From positions 5,675,501-5,739,500 of the forward strand of contig NC_081810.1 of assembly GCF_030704535.1 (NCBI RefSeq): DNA of 64,000 nt. Reading direction: 5' to 3'. This document shows positions 12,801 through 24,281 of this stretch, in pieces. The notes below the pieces were generated by a model that saw nothing but the letters and a program-made list of their open reading frames with translations, made no database searches and was not told the origin of the DNA. Source of the DNA: Vitis vinifera (lineage: Eukaryota; Streptophyta; Magnoliopsida; Vitales; Vitaceae). Each line of letters opens with the position of its first letter. Positions within the stretch are counted from its first letter, which is position 1. The translations under genes and the position numbers were made by a program.

Positions 12801-13905
12801 ATCAAGGATTCAGAACCCCTATTGCAATTTTTTTTTTGAGGGGGGCCATGTGTCCCTCCTGGTCCTTATCTGGCTCCGCTAGTATGCACATTATTTGATA
12901 AACTATTTTACTGTTTTGATACTATGACTCTTCCTATTTGATATTACAAACTTAATACAAGATTTTATATTTTTTTAGTCTTTGTCGTTAAACCATCATT
13001 CCCACCATAGAAGGGACCTAACCACAGTTGCCCACCCATACCAATGCAAACAAGACTTTGGCCTTATCTGAAATAGCTTCTTGTTTTTTACTTTAGCCAA
13101 AAGTTGAAGTTCAAGTCAAAGTCATAATTTTTAAATGACAATATTGGTATTATAAAAGTTTAATTAAACATAAATTAAGTTCTTGCATGCATAAGCTAAA
13201 ATAGAATTTCCACAAAGAAGTACCATTTTCCTTACTTCTACATTAAGCACTTTTATAAACCATAACCTCTTTAAACAAAATTAGCCAAATAACCATTTTA
13301 GAAAAGAGTTTTTGACTTCATAAAAATCAAACCAAAAGGGTTTTCACATTTACAACTGCTTGCATGTTGCATCCTAGCGTCGAATTGAAGTGATTAAGCT
13401 TCTCCATTTACAAGATATGCTATTTCCCATCAATATGAATAGAATTTATGTGTACTTTTCACTTGTTGCATCAAATCAACACAATTGGAAATGAATGTTT
13501 GATAGTTGCGAAAAACAAAGGGGAAAGCGAAAGAAAAAGTTAAAATAAAGGGAAAATCAATAAAATTGACATCATGGACTAGCAATTTCAATCTTATGTT
13601 TATGATAAGCAAATCAAATCAAGAGTAGAAATAACCTCTTTTGACGACGTAGTAAGCTTCCTCGGCTGCGGCTCTGGCAGCTGCCACCTGAGAGAGAGGA
13701 AAGGAAAGATTACAGAGACAAGTAGAAATGATTCCATAATTGAATTTTGAGAGAATACAGGAAAAAAATGACGAAAATGAAGTGAAGTTACAGTTCCGAT
13801 CTTCAAAAAACCGTCTACGGTGAGGTTGAGAAATGGGTTGCCCATGTCGATCATAACAGCCACCCTTGGAGTTGATAGAGACCCTGAAATTCTCTGGTAA
13901 GGCAT
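9881..13905 (-). CDS. OEP16: Outer envelope pore protein 16 (OEP16-1 type)
   Basis: Six exons on the minus strand can be placed to the base: 13,792-13,905, 13,636-13,687, 12,478-12,509, 10,653-10,686, 10,439-10,506 and 9,881-10,021. All have GT...AG borders and matching phases, and together they encode 146 residues. The protein starts MPYQRISGSLSTPRV, continues DMGNPFLNLTVDGFLKIG, then EYGAERIRGTRDWKNAML, and ends GGAIATAAEFLNYLT. This matches pea and Arabidopsis OEP16-1 in length and in its conserved blocks. OEP16 is a four-helix, Gly/Ala-rich channel of the plastid outer envelope, in the PRAT/Tim17-Tim22-Tim23 family. It passes amino acids and has been linked to protochlorophyllide oxidoreductase import. 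A CTT/GAA microsatellite lies in its 5' UTR. The gene looks intact and single-copy here. The introns (1.1 and 1.8 kb for the two longest) hold no other gene that I recognise. Confidence 0.95.
12745..12890 (+). repeat. tRNA-derived SINE fragment in OEP16 intron 2
   Basis: TAGTGTAGTGG fits the Pol III A box (TRGYNNARNNG). About 45 bases later GGATTCAGAACC resembles a B box with one extra base. A T run and a CCATGTGTCCCTCCTGG...TGGCTCCGC body follow. This is the layout of a plant SINE head with a family body. No target duplication was identified. Confidence 0.5.
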
Positions 13906-13935
13906 CTTCTTCTTCTTCCTCTTCTTCTTCTTCAG
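13898..13935. repeat. CTT/GAA microsatellite at OEP16 start
   Basis: A run of CTTCTT and CCT units lies at the OEP16 start codon and 5' leader. It creates a poly-Glu reading frame on the minus strand that is not a gene. Confidence 0.8.
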
Positions 13936-13942
13936 TGCTCAC

Positions 13943-15886
13943 TACTTATAAGTCCACTCGGTTTCGATCATGTGATTGGTCTGTGTTTGATTCCCCATGT
14001 GAGATCCCATCTGTCTCAATAATTTTATCAGAGATGACGATAGACGTACACTTGGCTCAGTCTACGAGGCTCACTTCCCATCATCCCACTTCGCTTTTCA
14101 AGCGGGTGTTACCCTGTCGGTGAGAAGGCAATTTTCAAGTAATCTAGAAGTTAATGTTTCTGTAGAATTATACTAAAAACAATAAGCAGGACTTACGAAT
14201 AGGACAGAAAAATGAGAAGAGAATCCATTTGAGAGTGACAGAAGATTATGCTAAATTCAAAGAATTGATTTGAACAAAATAAATTGCTTTCAGAATTCAT
14301 TTTCTTTTCCTTTTTTCCATATGGGCATTGATTGTAACCAGGCCAAGGCCTCCTCTCGGGAGGTTGGGCCTTTTACCTACTGATTACCTTAAAGAAATAG
14401 CAGAAGAAACATGAAAGAATAGCAGTTTCTAGAACACATTCAAGAAATCCTCATTCGGATTAACTACACAACTTGGTTTTGCTACTCTACATGAAATTTT
14501 CTCCGATCTAATCTATCACCTCAAAGTGTGAAACCATAAAAATGTCCTATACATTGGGGGATCATACATAGCCTCACTGAATTGAGGCTATACATGAACA
14601 TCTTCCTAAAGGAAAAGAGGTGGCACTTAAGAGAGAAGGGTTGCCCTTAGATACAGGCAGCCATGAAGAAAGACACCCATGTTGACAAAGGCTGAATCCT
14701 CACAAAATTGCAGAAAAATGGAGACTCATAATCAGAGATTTTACAATTCCATAAACAAGATAGAGACAAAATCCAGAAAATGCCTTGGAAAGTTAATAGC
14801 TTTACATATTATGTATAATAAAACTCAGATTATTTCATTTTGCCCCATCTTTTGCCATTTTGCTTACATTTTTTTTTAATCCCATTTCCATATGTACATA
14901 AAGCAGACATCAGAAAATTCAAAATCAGTGGGTTTTGATTTATTATACCTCAATCACATTATTATTATTATTATTTTTATTTATTATTTGTTGGATGGTG
15001 AAGTTTGAATTAACTTTATAATACTTCCTTCGGAATGTTGGGGTAGAGCTGTCCAGTTAGCTCATGGGGTTGAAAGAAGCAATGTCTTCTAGAGAAATCT
15101 TTATTTTGAGTTAACCGATAAATTTATCTTTATTATATATTTAACCTTTTTATATTTAAGGTTTTGTTTTTTTAGTGTGCAGTCATAATTAAAAGGTTTT
15201 TTAAGAGTTTTACTATTATAACTCTTTTTATTAGTTTTGATTAGTGAATTGTTAAGTGTTGATGCATTTTATGATTGTAGGGATTACTTTAATTACTAAA
15301 CTATGTTAAAAATCATGTCTTTTTTACTTTATTTTCTGCTCATTTGTGGGCATGATTTAATTAACATTATTATCATTAAATTAGTAGGAGGCTTGTATGA
15401 AGCATCTCATTCTCATATCTTTTCATATTTTTAAGACTTATCTGTAAATATTTTAAAAATGATTTTATAAAACTACTTTTAAAAAAAACAAATTTTAAAA
15501 ATAAAATTTAATTATTTTTTAGATATAAATTTTGTTTGAAAACTCAAATAAAAATGAAAAAATGGGAATTTATTCTCAAGGAAAGTATTAAGTATTTATA
15601 TACAATGCACTTTTTTTTTTGAAATATCACGTAGATTTTTAATTATTGTTCAAAATATTACAAAAATTTGAAAATTCTTAAAATTTGTTTTAGAAAACAA
15701 CTTATTTTCATAAAATATTATTAGAGAATCATTTTCTATGAAAAATTCTCTAACATTAAAACTATTTTCTATTTTAAAAAATAAAAAATAATTTTTAAGA
15801 ATAATTTTTAAATACAATTTTAAATTCTTAATATTCAATGGGCAGTAATTCCAAGGAAAAAAAGGAAAATATTACAAGAGAAATAA

Positions 15887-15946
<60 letters not shown>

Positions 15947-15987
15947 TTATTTATTTATTTTTTTTTTTTTTGAAAAAGAACAATTTC
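13943..15987. other. Upstream region of OEP16 and AT-rich spacer
   Basis: The first few hundred bases would hold the OEP16 promoter (divergent side). The rest is AT-rich with long A/T runs. An (AT)n microsatellite lies at about 15,893-15,940, next to the hAT element. No gene was seen. Confidence 0.6.
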
Positions 15988-16189
15988 CAATGTTTTAAAA
16001 ACCGGACCGGACCGGCCGGTCCAACCGGTTCAACCGTCGACCGGTCGCATTTCCGGTCCGGTCCACCCTATTAAACCGTTTAACCATTGGACCGGTTACG
16101 AACCGCCTGAACCAGCGGTCGAACCGGTGAACCGGTAGAACCGGACGGTTCTAAACGAACCGAACAGTCCATATTGGCCCACCATTTTA

Positions 16190-16268
16190 CAAGCCCAATG
16201 TATACAAATTAAAAGCTGCAGGCCAAAAACCAAGCCCAATGTACAAAAATTAAAAGCTGCAGGCCAAA
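16190..16268. repeat. Two tandem ~40-bp units inside the hAT element
   Basis: The phrase AAGCCCAATGTA...AAATTAAAAGCTGCAGGCCAAA occurs twice head to tail with minor changes. Confidence 0.8.
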
Positions 16269-16474
16269 CACCATACTGGGCCATGTCTTAGCTTGACAAA
16301 GCCCACACCCAAACCCTTTAAGGAGGCTCGGTCTTGAGCCCACAAGGTGAGCGTGCTGTAGCTTTCACTGAGGAGGATGCCTTTTATAGGCATCCTTTGC
16401 ACCTTTATTTTTCTCACAAACCGATGTGGGATTGCATATGATAATATCAATGAAAAAGCCAAAAAGGTTTAACA

Positions 16475-16550
16475 AATGCAACAAGAGGATTTGAAGCTGG
16501 GACCTTGGGTTTTGTAAGTAAGCTAAGACACCACTCGGCTACCAGCGTTT
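16475..16550 (-). repeat. tRNA-derived SINE head inside the hAT element
   Basis: Read on the minus strand, TAGCCGAGTGG matches the Pol III A box and GCTTCAAATCC the B box, spaced as in a tRNA-Leu/Ser-like head. It lies wholly inside the transposon, so it was inserted there or captured. Confidence 0.5.
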
Positions 16551-17066
16551 TGTTATTTGATATGCCAAACAAAACAATAAATATTGGATTTTAATTTTTT
16601 TTATAATATTAAATAAAAATAATATAATATTTTTAAAAATTATAAAATTAGTTAAATTTTTCATTTTTAATATATTCACATTTAAATATTATATACATTT
16701 CATTTAATTTGATAATATCAAATATATAAAATAATATTATTGATTTTTAATTTATTCATATATATTTTAAAATTTTTATAATTAATTTTAATTTTAATAA
16801 TATATAAATTACATATTTATGACATCACCGGTTCGACCGCGGTTCGACCACCGGTTCGACCGGTGAACCGTGAACCGGTAACTTTTCCGGTTCAATGACC
16901 GGTCCGGTTCTGAAAACATTGACAATTTCACATATTATTTTTCACCCAAAAAAGGTAAAAGGACTTACAATCAAAACGACACCGTTTTTGATTGACTTCA
17001 GTGACACATCTAGGGTTTGCTCGGTGAAACTTCATACCTATAAATGTCTGCGGTGTGAATTGTGTC

Positions 17067-17092
17067 AAAACCCCTAAACCCTAACCCTAATT
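17067..17092 (+). promoter_or_regulatory. Telo-box cluster in the TIM9 leader
   Basis: The sequence CCCCTAAACCCTAACCCTAA lies 16-37 bases before the TIM9 start codon and contains a perfect AAACCCTAA telo-box (17,076-17,084). Telo-boxes near the start site are a known feature of plant housekeeping and growth-linked genes. Confidence 0.75.
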
Positions 17093-17107
17093 TGAGATCA
17101 GTCAATC

Positions 17108-20001
17108 ATGGACAAGAGCATGCTAGGAGATCTGGACTCTCTTCCTGAGGAAGATAAGCTTCGAATGTCTGTCATGATCGACCAGCTTCAGATCCGCGAC
17201 AGGTTCGTCCTTTCCTTTTATATGTGTTTTGGCAATACTCGAGAGTCGTGTTAGAAATTGTGGATTTTGCGATGCCAAGAAGTCTATTCTGGCCATTTCT
17301 CCTGAAGCAAATATGAGAGTTTTATCTGAAATTTTGAATTATTTTGGTTTATTTCGGGGTATTTTGTATGTAGATATTGAATCTATTGTGCAATTTCGAG
17401 TGTTGATATGTGAATCCAATGGGCAATATCGAGAATGTCTACGAGATAAATTGTTTCAGATGAACCCTTGTTTGAATTTTCTTTTCCTTAATTGAAGATA
17501 GAAATCATATTTTTCGATAGTTCTACACTGTACTGTGATATATAGGTTAGGGCTCCCTTGTAGCCTACACGTTTCTATTTCATGCGGCGTTGCTGATTGA
17601 ATAATGGATCCATTGTCCATCAGCTCGGCATTACTTAGCTTCATAGAGAAGAGATTCTGATGGTTCCATAGTCCTTACACTGGTACATTGTGTAAGATTG
17701 ATTGCAATACATACGTGTTACTGGCCTGAGGCATTTGTTTTTCTGAGGCTATGTTTAGTTTTTGGAAAATTTGAGTAGGGAAAGAAATAGAAAGGAAAAG
17801 TAGAAGGAAAGAAAAAGTCAAGGAAAATAGATAATAGATTTAAAGTTGATAAATTATTTTTATATATTATTTCAAACTTATTTCACTTTTTTTTTAATTC
17901 TTTAATACAAAGATGAAATAATTTGAAAATGTTTAAATTTCTAATTAATTTCTATTATATTTGATTTTCTTTGATATTTTTCATGGTATAACCAAACATA
18001 AGAAAATAATTTTTCTTAGCACTTTTTTCACTTTCTTGGTACTTTTTGGGAGCCAAAGACAACCTTAGTGCTTGTTGCTTAGTCTTTATGTTACCACTTC
18101 ACATAATGGCTTTATGCCATGTTGGTTGCAAGGTTAACCTTTTTTGTGACATTGATAATGTGAAGCCAGAATAATGTTCTCCTTAAAACCAGTGCAACAT
18201 GTGTTGCAATTGGACGTTTTGGGAACAACACTCCTGTTGAAAACTATTTTGAAGACAAAATAGAAGGAAAAAAACCAGTAGCAGTGACTATGATGGACTC
18301 TAAAATGTTTATTTCAAGTGGTACAACACCTACTCTTCAAAGTGGTTTATCATTGTTTTGCATACTGTCTTTTTTGTTGGTTCTTGTTTTGTGGTTTCTA
18401 TGTTGGCTATTTTTGGTTGCAAGAACTTTTATAATGTAAGCTGCATGAGTTATAAACTGTGAATCCTGAAGAATCTTCTTAAAGCCATTGTAAAATGGTA
18501 AAAAGATGCAAGGATGATCTCCTTTTTTAAATTAAAAAGCCCATAAATAATGGGTGTAAAACATGGCATGAAATTTGTTGCTTGGTCCTTGTCATGTGGC
18601 TTCACATCATGGCTTTATGCCATATTTGGTTGCAAGAACTTTTACTTTTTGTGACATCAGTGATGTGAAGCCAGAAAAATGTTCTCCTTAAAACCAGTGC
18701 AACATATGTGTTGCATTTGGACGTTTTGGGAACAAAACTTGTGTTTAATATGTAAGAAAAAAAATATATAGCAGTGTCTAAGCAAGAACTTTTACTTTCT
18801 GTGACATTGGTAATGTGAAGCCAGAAGAATGTTCTCCTTAAAACCAGTGCAATATATGTGTTGTTGCATTTGGACGTATTGGGAACAAAACTTGTGTTAA
18901 ATATGTAAGAAAAAAAATAGCAGTGTCTATGATGGATTTCTGAAATGTTTTCTTTGAAGAGGTAGCAACATTTTTTTTGATAGGGTAGTAACATGTACAC
19001 TTCAATGTAGCTTCAACTTTGTTTTGCATTCTGTCTTGTTTATGAATCCAGGAGTATTTTCTTAAAACCATTGTAAAATGAAAATGAGACTTTTTTGTGG
19101 TGGGGTTGTGACAGGGACTAAACATGATCTAGGGAGTGCATAGCCAGCTTGTATGGTGCTTTGTTGTAAAGAAATACCTCCCAAGTGGTCAAGTCATTTG
19201 CACAAAGCATTCCCTACCATTGCAATTGTTGCTCTGGTTGTTTCTGATGCTAATCTTTGCATGGTTATGTGTTTTTTGGATTCTTCCCTGTTCAGTTAGT
19301 CTTTTTACATGGATGCCAGTGTGGTTTCTTAGAACAGAGGCACGAGGAAGTTCAGAAAATGACTTGTCTTTGTTTATGCCAGAGAATTTGGAAAGAAAGA
19401 AAACAGTAGAATCTTTGAGGGGGTAGAATAATCCTTGTTAGTGACCTAAACATGTCTTAAAATCTTGCTGTTTTTTAATCTTCTATTTTATTTTTGCTTG
19501 AAAAAATCTTGCTGTTTCCCTGTGGAAGCCAATTTATTCTTGTCACATTTTGTCGATGTCGTGGTCTCAAGTTAGCCCAGCTGCAATTTTCTTTCCCTCT
19601 TTCTTTTTGGGCTTTTTTGCGGATCTTGTCCAATACCTGTGTCAGGGAATGCATCCCTTGTTTTTGCTAGGTGCCTCGTTAATAAATTCAATTTTGCCTA
19701 TAAATGAATATAAAAAATTGTTGCTTTGGCTCTGATAATCAAAATTGTTTCTGAATCGTACTGTATTTTCAGGATAAATCTTCTAATATGTTGTTTTCCT
19801 CGTTCAACTTGCAGTCTTAGAATGTATAATTCACTGGTGGAGAGATGTTTTAGTGACTGTGTGGAGAGCTTCAGGCGCAAATCCCTTGACAAGCAAGAAG
19901 AGACCTGCGTCCGGCGATGTGCTGAGAAGTTCTTGAAGCATTCGATGCGTGTGGGTATGAGATTTGCAGAGCTCAACCAAGGGACAGCAACACCAGATTA
20001 A
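17108..20001 (+). CDS. TIM9: Mitochondrial import chaperone subunit Tim9
   Basis: Two exons, 17,108-17,202 and 19,815-20,001, are joined across a 2.6-kb GT-AG intron through a split Ser codon. The product has 93 residues. It begins MDKSMLGDLDSLPEEDKLRM and carries the twin CX3C motif of small Tims at C43/C47 and C63/C67, then FLKHSMRVGMRFAELNQ. Length and sequence match plant TIM9. Tim9 pairs with Tim10 in the intermembrane space as a hexameric chaperone for hydrophobic inner-membrane precursors. The CX3C cysteines are oxidised by the Mia40 pathway. The leader has a telo-box. The intron holds duplicated repeats but no gene. Confidence 0.96.
17745..18065. repeat. MITE-like repeat in the TIM9 intron
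   Basis: A block starting CTATGTTTAGTTTTTGGAAA runs through GGAAAAGTAGAAGGAAAG to a facing CTTTCTTGGTACTTTTTGGG. A relative with the same opening and the same purine-rich body occurs at about 57,735-58,005. Two related copies at unrelated places point to a dispersed family. Exact ends are not resolved. Confidence 0.5.
18095..19085 (+). repeat. Direct duplication of intron sequence in TIM9
   Basis: The block at about 18,095-18,500 (GGCTTTATGCCAT, GTGAAGCCAGA, GTTCTCCTTAAAACCAGTGC, GGACGTTTTGGGAACAA, TTTTGCATACTGTCTT, CCATTGTAAAATG) returns in the same order at about 18,600-19,085. The second block also contains its own extra tandem copy of the core (about 18,600-18,780 and 18,784-18,930). The core therefore occurs three times. 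The copies differ by small changes, so the duplications are not very recent. Confidence 0.85.
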
Positions 20002-22074
20002 AAGCCCTTAAGCAACCATGGGTGCAAAACATGTTCAAACTTGCCCCAGGAGGATTTAGTGGTTGTTACAAAAATGGAAATGTTTCTGTTCTTAGTTTAC
20101 ATACGTTTCTTCCCCCAGTGCAGTACAATGGGTGCAACTACAGGAATTTCCTCGTTAGGAATAAGCCTCAAGCAAATTATACCCCTGTAGCTTTCCAGAA
20201 GATTGATGAATGACTTTCAGTAACTGAATTTTGATTCATGCAGATTTTGGATATTTGAGCATTTTAACCTTGCACCTTATTATAAGGTGGAGCCACAATG
20301 CTAAGATATTTTTGAGTGGCCATTCTATCACTAACCCTGATTGTATAATGCAAATCTGAATACCATGTTTACTGAAAGAAAGCAGATAAATAGGTAGATC
20401 TTTACTGCCGGAACGTACACCAGTTAGTGTTTTTGGAACTCAAGCACACTGGAACCACACCCTCCTTTCCATGGAAATCAATTCAAAGAAATAACCTTTA
20501 ACCAACCATCCTTTTTCTATGCTCCACTTCAGCTTCACAAGAAATCTTTTGCCACAGCAGGAATTCTTGGAATGTTCCAACCAGTGGAGCTTTTCAACAT
20601 ATCAGTAAAAGGTAGATGCATAAACATTGTTTAACAGAACTAAAATGCCACCATAAATTTCAAAATTCTGTGACAACCTGCAAATAAGGCATAATGGAAA
20701 ATAGATAATTGACTCGGATCTATCCATCCATGTAGGGAATACACTCTCAATCAAACCAGTTCTTGATAATAGAAAATGACATCCAAGGATAACAACCACA
20801 ATCAGAACAGGTGTGTGGAATAACAGGCCACTTGAAGATACAATGACAGAAAAATTAAACAAGTTTTTTGTTTTTCACTTCAGGGGCACAAGCACCTCAT
20901 CTCAGAATCTACTGTCGATAAAAGCTTAGCCTGACCACTTTTAATTGCTGGTTGGAATAATTACTGCAGAATCACCATAACCATATGCCTCACAATCAGC
21001 AACAGCAACTTTCTGCAAAAGAAACATTGTTCAACCATCAGACATTATTAACCAATCAATTTTTTTTAATTTTTTTTCAAAGCCAAAATGAAAAGGACAC
21101 ATTTACATGCATCTTTCTTTAGAATAAACTGTGCAATAAATCATTCTGAGATTTTACGGCATAAAACAGTAAGTCTACTATTTTGAACCACCAAAAGATA
21201 TGTGCTACATGGCTGTTGATCAATGTGCTACATTGAAGGAATGTGAATAAGCCATCATTTTGGTTAACAAACAGGATAAACCAGAATTGTCCCAACCAAT
21301 GAATGGATGCCATTCTTCCACTCGTGAAAAGCCCTGTTGGTTCAAATTCCCTTTTTTCCCACCCTTCAGACTCTTCATGGGGAAACAAACATCAGGATGC
21401 TGACTGCACAATCAGCACCTGTTGGTTCAAATTCTTAAGAATACTTATGAGGAGTAGGTGCTGGAATATGTTTCTCTGCCAACAGCTTTTGCCCTCTCCT
21501 GCGTTGTTCTTAAAAAAATCATACTCAGTGGTGGACTGTTGGGACTCAAAAAATAAATATATAACAGAGTAAACAAAATAAAATAAAAACAAAAACAAAA
21601 AATATGGCCATTCTTTCAGGTAGGTAGCACTTAATGGCAAACCCAACAGGGTATAGAAGGATGGAAAATTGAGCAGTCCAACAATTGTTGTAAAGAGGTA
21701 ACTCAGGGATATCTCTTCAAGACATCATGACCAGAGCATGACAGCATACAAGTGCCAAGGCAGTCTAGGTTAAGATAGACTACAATTGGTGAATTAGTAT
21801 CAGAGAATTTGAAATACGAACTAGAAAGAAATGTCCAACAGTCAAGAAATAAGAACACACAGCAACAGTTACTTGCAACTGAGTGCGATCAAATGAACGG
21901 GAAAGTGCATAGTTCTGTCAGAGGACATGAAGAACCCTTTTTTTTTTTTTCATCTCCTACATTTTTAAAGCATAAAACCCATGCCCAGACCATATTCCTG
22001 AAAAGACTTTGCCGCATACAACAAGAATGATTCAAGAAAAATCATATGATGCATTACCAGTCACAATCAGGGCA
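20002..22074. other. TIM9 3' UTR and CXIP4 3' region (convergent)
   Basis: The first ~290 bases are the likely TIM9 3' UTR. On the minus strand a possible CXIP4 3'-UTR intron runs from a donor at 22,057 (GACTG|GTAATG) to an acceptor at 21,013 (TTTTGCAG|AAAG). The segment after the acceptor (20,941-21,012) is open for 23 codons before TAA. No other gene is recognised. Confidence 0.45.
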
Positions 22075-23061
22075 TTAATCATCAAGTTTGTGATGCCGTT
22101 TCCTATTCCTCTTTTCAGACCGCTTTGTGCCCCTGCCAACCCGCGAATCATCCGAGCCACTGATATCAGAATCAGACAATGATGCAGCCCTTCTGCTCTT
22201 CCGCTTATGCCTATCAGAATCCCCTGATGAATCCGAATCATCAGAATAGCGATGACTTCTCCTCCTCCTCTTCTCCTTCCTACTTTTCCTTCTCCTTAGT
22301 CTACGCTCCTCCTTATCCTCATCTGATGATTTCTCCTCATCAGATGAATCATTCCTCTTCTTCCTCTTCTCCTTCCTCCTCTTCCTTCGACTTTCATCAT
22401 CATCATCATCCAAATCACCACTTACCCTCTTCCCACTCCTTCTCTTTGACCTACCTCTCTTCTTCCTCTCCCTAGAATCTGATCCATCATCATCTGACAC
22501 CTCCTTTCTGGATGACCTCCTTTTGCTACTACCCTTCTTTTCATATCTCTCAGCAATAATCCTCTCAATCTCAGAATCAGCATCAGAGTCAGAACTCTCA
22601 CTCTCATCCTCTTCCTCACTTTCACTCTCATCCTCAACTGCACCCTTACCATTCACTTTCTTGCCCACGTTCCCCTTCAACTTATCCAAACCAGACAAAA
22701 CCGAGGCCTGAATCGCATCTGGGTCTTTTTCTTTATCATCCTTAATGCTCAAAAAGTTGCGGCACTGGAAAGTGAGGTGCCCGACACGGCCACATTTCTT
22801 ACATGCTCCACGAGTCTCATCTGCATTAGATCCAGTTATGCGGGCAAGGGCAAGGAGACCTTGGAAACTAGCATAAGCATTCTCAGCCTCTGGTTCGGAA
22901 TTCGATGACTTGGGTTGGGAGGAATTCTTAGCATCATCCTTATTGGGGGCATACGGATCATAACCAATTGCACTCTGCCAAATTCCATGGGTTTGAAGGG
23001 CAGCACTGCTGTGCACCCGATTATTGGCGGGCATACGAACCCTACCTGCTGTCGCCGGCAT
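22075..23061 (-). CDS. CXIP4: CAX-interacting protein 4, CCHC zinc-knuckle RS-like protein
   Basis: One uninterrupted coding exon gives 328 residues. The start MPATAGRVRMPANNRVHSSA and the block ENAYASFQGLLALARITGSN match Arabidopsis CXIP4 (about 330 residues). A single CCHC knuckle sits at C87-C90-H95-C100 (spacing C-x2-C-x4-H-x4-C). From about residue 140 to the end the protein is low complexity: acidic Ser/Glu/Asp tracts alternate with Lys/Arg tracts, and it ends RNRKRHHKLDD. CXIP4 was found as an activator of the vacuolar H+/Ca2+ exchanger CAX1 in yeast. The zinc knuckle and RS-like tail also fit a nuclear RNA-binding role, which is inference. A 5'-UTR intron is likely (23,070-23,829). 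Confidence 0.95.
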   Translation of the reverse strand: MPATAGRVRMPANNRVHSSAALQTHGIWQSAIGYDPYAPNKDDAKNSSQPKSSNSEPEAENAYASFQGLLALARITGSNADETRGACKKCGRVGHLTFQCRNFLSIKDDKEKDPDAIQASVLSGLDKLKGNVGKKVNGKGAVEDESESEEEDESESSDSDADSEIERIIAERYEKKGSSKRRSSRKEVSDDDGSDSRERKKRGRSKRRSGKRVSGDLDDDDDESRRKRRKEKRKKRNDSSDEEKSSDEDKEERRLRRRKSRKEKRRRRSHRYSDDSDSSGDSDRHKRKSRRAASLSDSDISGSDDSRVGRGTKRSEKRNRKRHHKLDD

Positions 23062-23069
23062 CTTTTATC

Positions 23070-23829
23070 CTGGCAAGAAAGATAAAAGCAAAATAAGGTT
23101 TTATATTAAGGCTGACAAGAAAAAAAAAATCAAATTAGGGTTTTGAATTAAATTCTAATCTCAAACGAAATTGATAGGGATTAGCGTATCTTAGGGCTTT
23201 GATTAACTCAGAGAGATATCAAACTACTGATAGAGAGGAATTCAAACAACATCCACAGAAACTTTTTTTTAAGGAAAAAATGAAAAAGATTTGGGAAATT
23301 TTAGAAATTTCTGGTGTTCTGAATTAGAACTCCAATTCAAAACAACATTGGTAGCAAACCTTAGGGCTTTTTGGGGAATTGATAAGAACTTTACTGATCT
23401 CGGAGCAAGAACAAACAATCAATAAAGAGAAAATTTTAGGAAAGACTTACAAGTTTCTAGCATTTTGATTAGGGTTTTCAATTAGATCTTCATTAAAAGC
23501 CAATTGCTGAAAAACTTTAGGGATTTGTTTTGAGAAAGTGCGAAAAACAAACAGATTGGGGCTTTAATCGTACAAAAAATCAATAAAATAAAACGCGAAC
23601 TAGGACGAAATTTCAGGGATTCAAAAAATAAAAACCTCCGAAATTTCTAGCATCCCCACCGACAGTCAAAAACAATGGATCGAAATGACAGTCCTCATGA
23701 ATCTCCCATGAAATAAAAAATTGGGGAAAATTTTCAAGATTTGTGAGAGAGACATATGTTAATCGCCCTTACATATATCACTGAGAGAGCATTCAACAGA
23801 TAGATTAGTGAAAGCATCAAAGAGGTTAC
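23070..23829 (-). other. Predicted 5'-UTR intron of CXIP4
   Basis: Minus-strand donor CAGCAG|GTAACC at 23,829 and acceptor CTTGCCAG at 23,070 bracket an AT-rich stretch ending eight bases before the ATG. It contains telo-box words (TTAGGGTTT on plus at 23,135-23,143 and 23,469-23,477). The likely first exon lies at about 23,830-23,960 and includes GA-repeat sequence. This is predicted from splice signals alone. Confidence 0.6.
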
Positions 23830-24281
23830 CTGCTGTTGCGCCGAAAATTTCAGAAAGAGGGATTGGATAAGGTCTTGGTTTCTTCAGAGAGAGAGAGTGG
23901 AGGAGGAGGAGGAGAGAATCAGAGAATTCCAGAAGACGGACGTTTGGAATGGAAGCCTCTCCAGATTATAAAGGTCTACAGCGATAACGTGACCAAAAAA
24001 AATAAAAATAAATCATAAATTGTTTTTATTATTTATTTTTATATATTTAAATAGTATTACAAATAAAATTAATTTTCATAATTTTATATTAGGAATAAAA
24101 TAATAAAACATGGATTCCATATCCTAAAATAATAAAAACTGTGGTAATTAAAGGAAAGTTTCCATAATTTGATTCATAGTACAGTTAGGATTATGAGAGG
24201 AATGCAAGTCTCATAATATAGGAACTCTTTAGACTATATATATATATTTCATTGATCCATGTCCATCGGATACAGAGACCC

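Larger units (their letters stand above)
15988..16921. mobile_element. Non-autonomous hAT transposon with 8-bp target duplication
   Basis: The ends are inverted repeats. The left starts CAATGTTTTAAAAACCGGAC and the right, reverse-complemented, starts CAATGTTTTCAGAACCGGAC. Each is followed by a subterminal block full of ACCGG/CCGGT words. The element is flanked by perfect copies of ACAATTTC (15,980-15,987 and 16,922-16,929). An 8-bp target duplication with CA..TG termini is diagnostic of the hAT superfamily. At 934 bp with no transposase reading frame it is non-autonomous. Inside are a 40-bp tandem duplication and a minus-strand tRNA-like head. Confidence 0.93.

Noticed and set aside
13619-13942. 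Minus-strand frame starting with a long poly-Glu run
   Set aside because: It is the CTT/GAA microsatellite and OEP16 exon 1 read in the wrong frame.
19136-19426. Hydrophobic plus-strand frame of 96 codons
   Set aside because: It lies in the TIM9 intron, has no recognisable family and no splice or promoter context.
22179-22711. Open plus-strand frames rich in Ser/Pro/His
   Set aside because: They are antisense reflections of the low-complexity acidic/basic tail of CXIP4.
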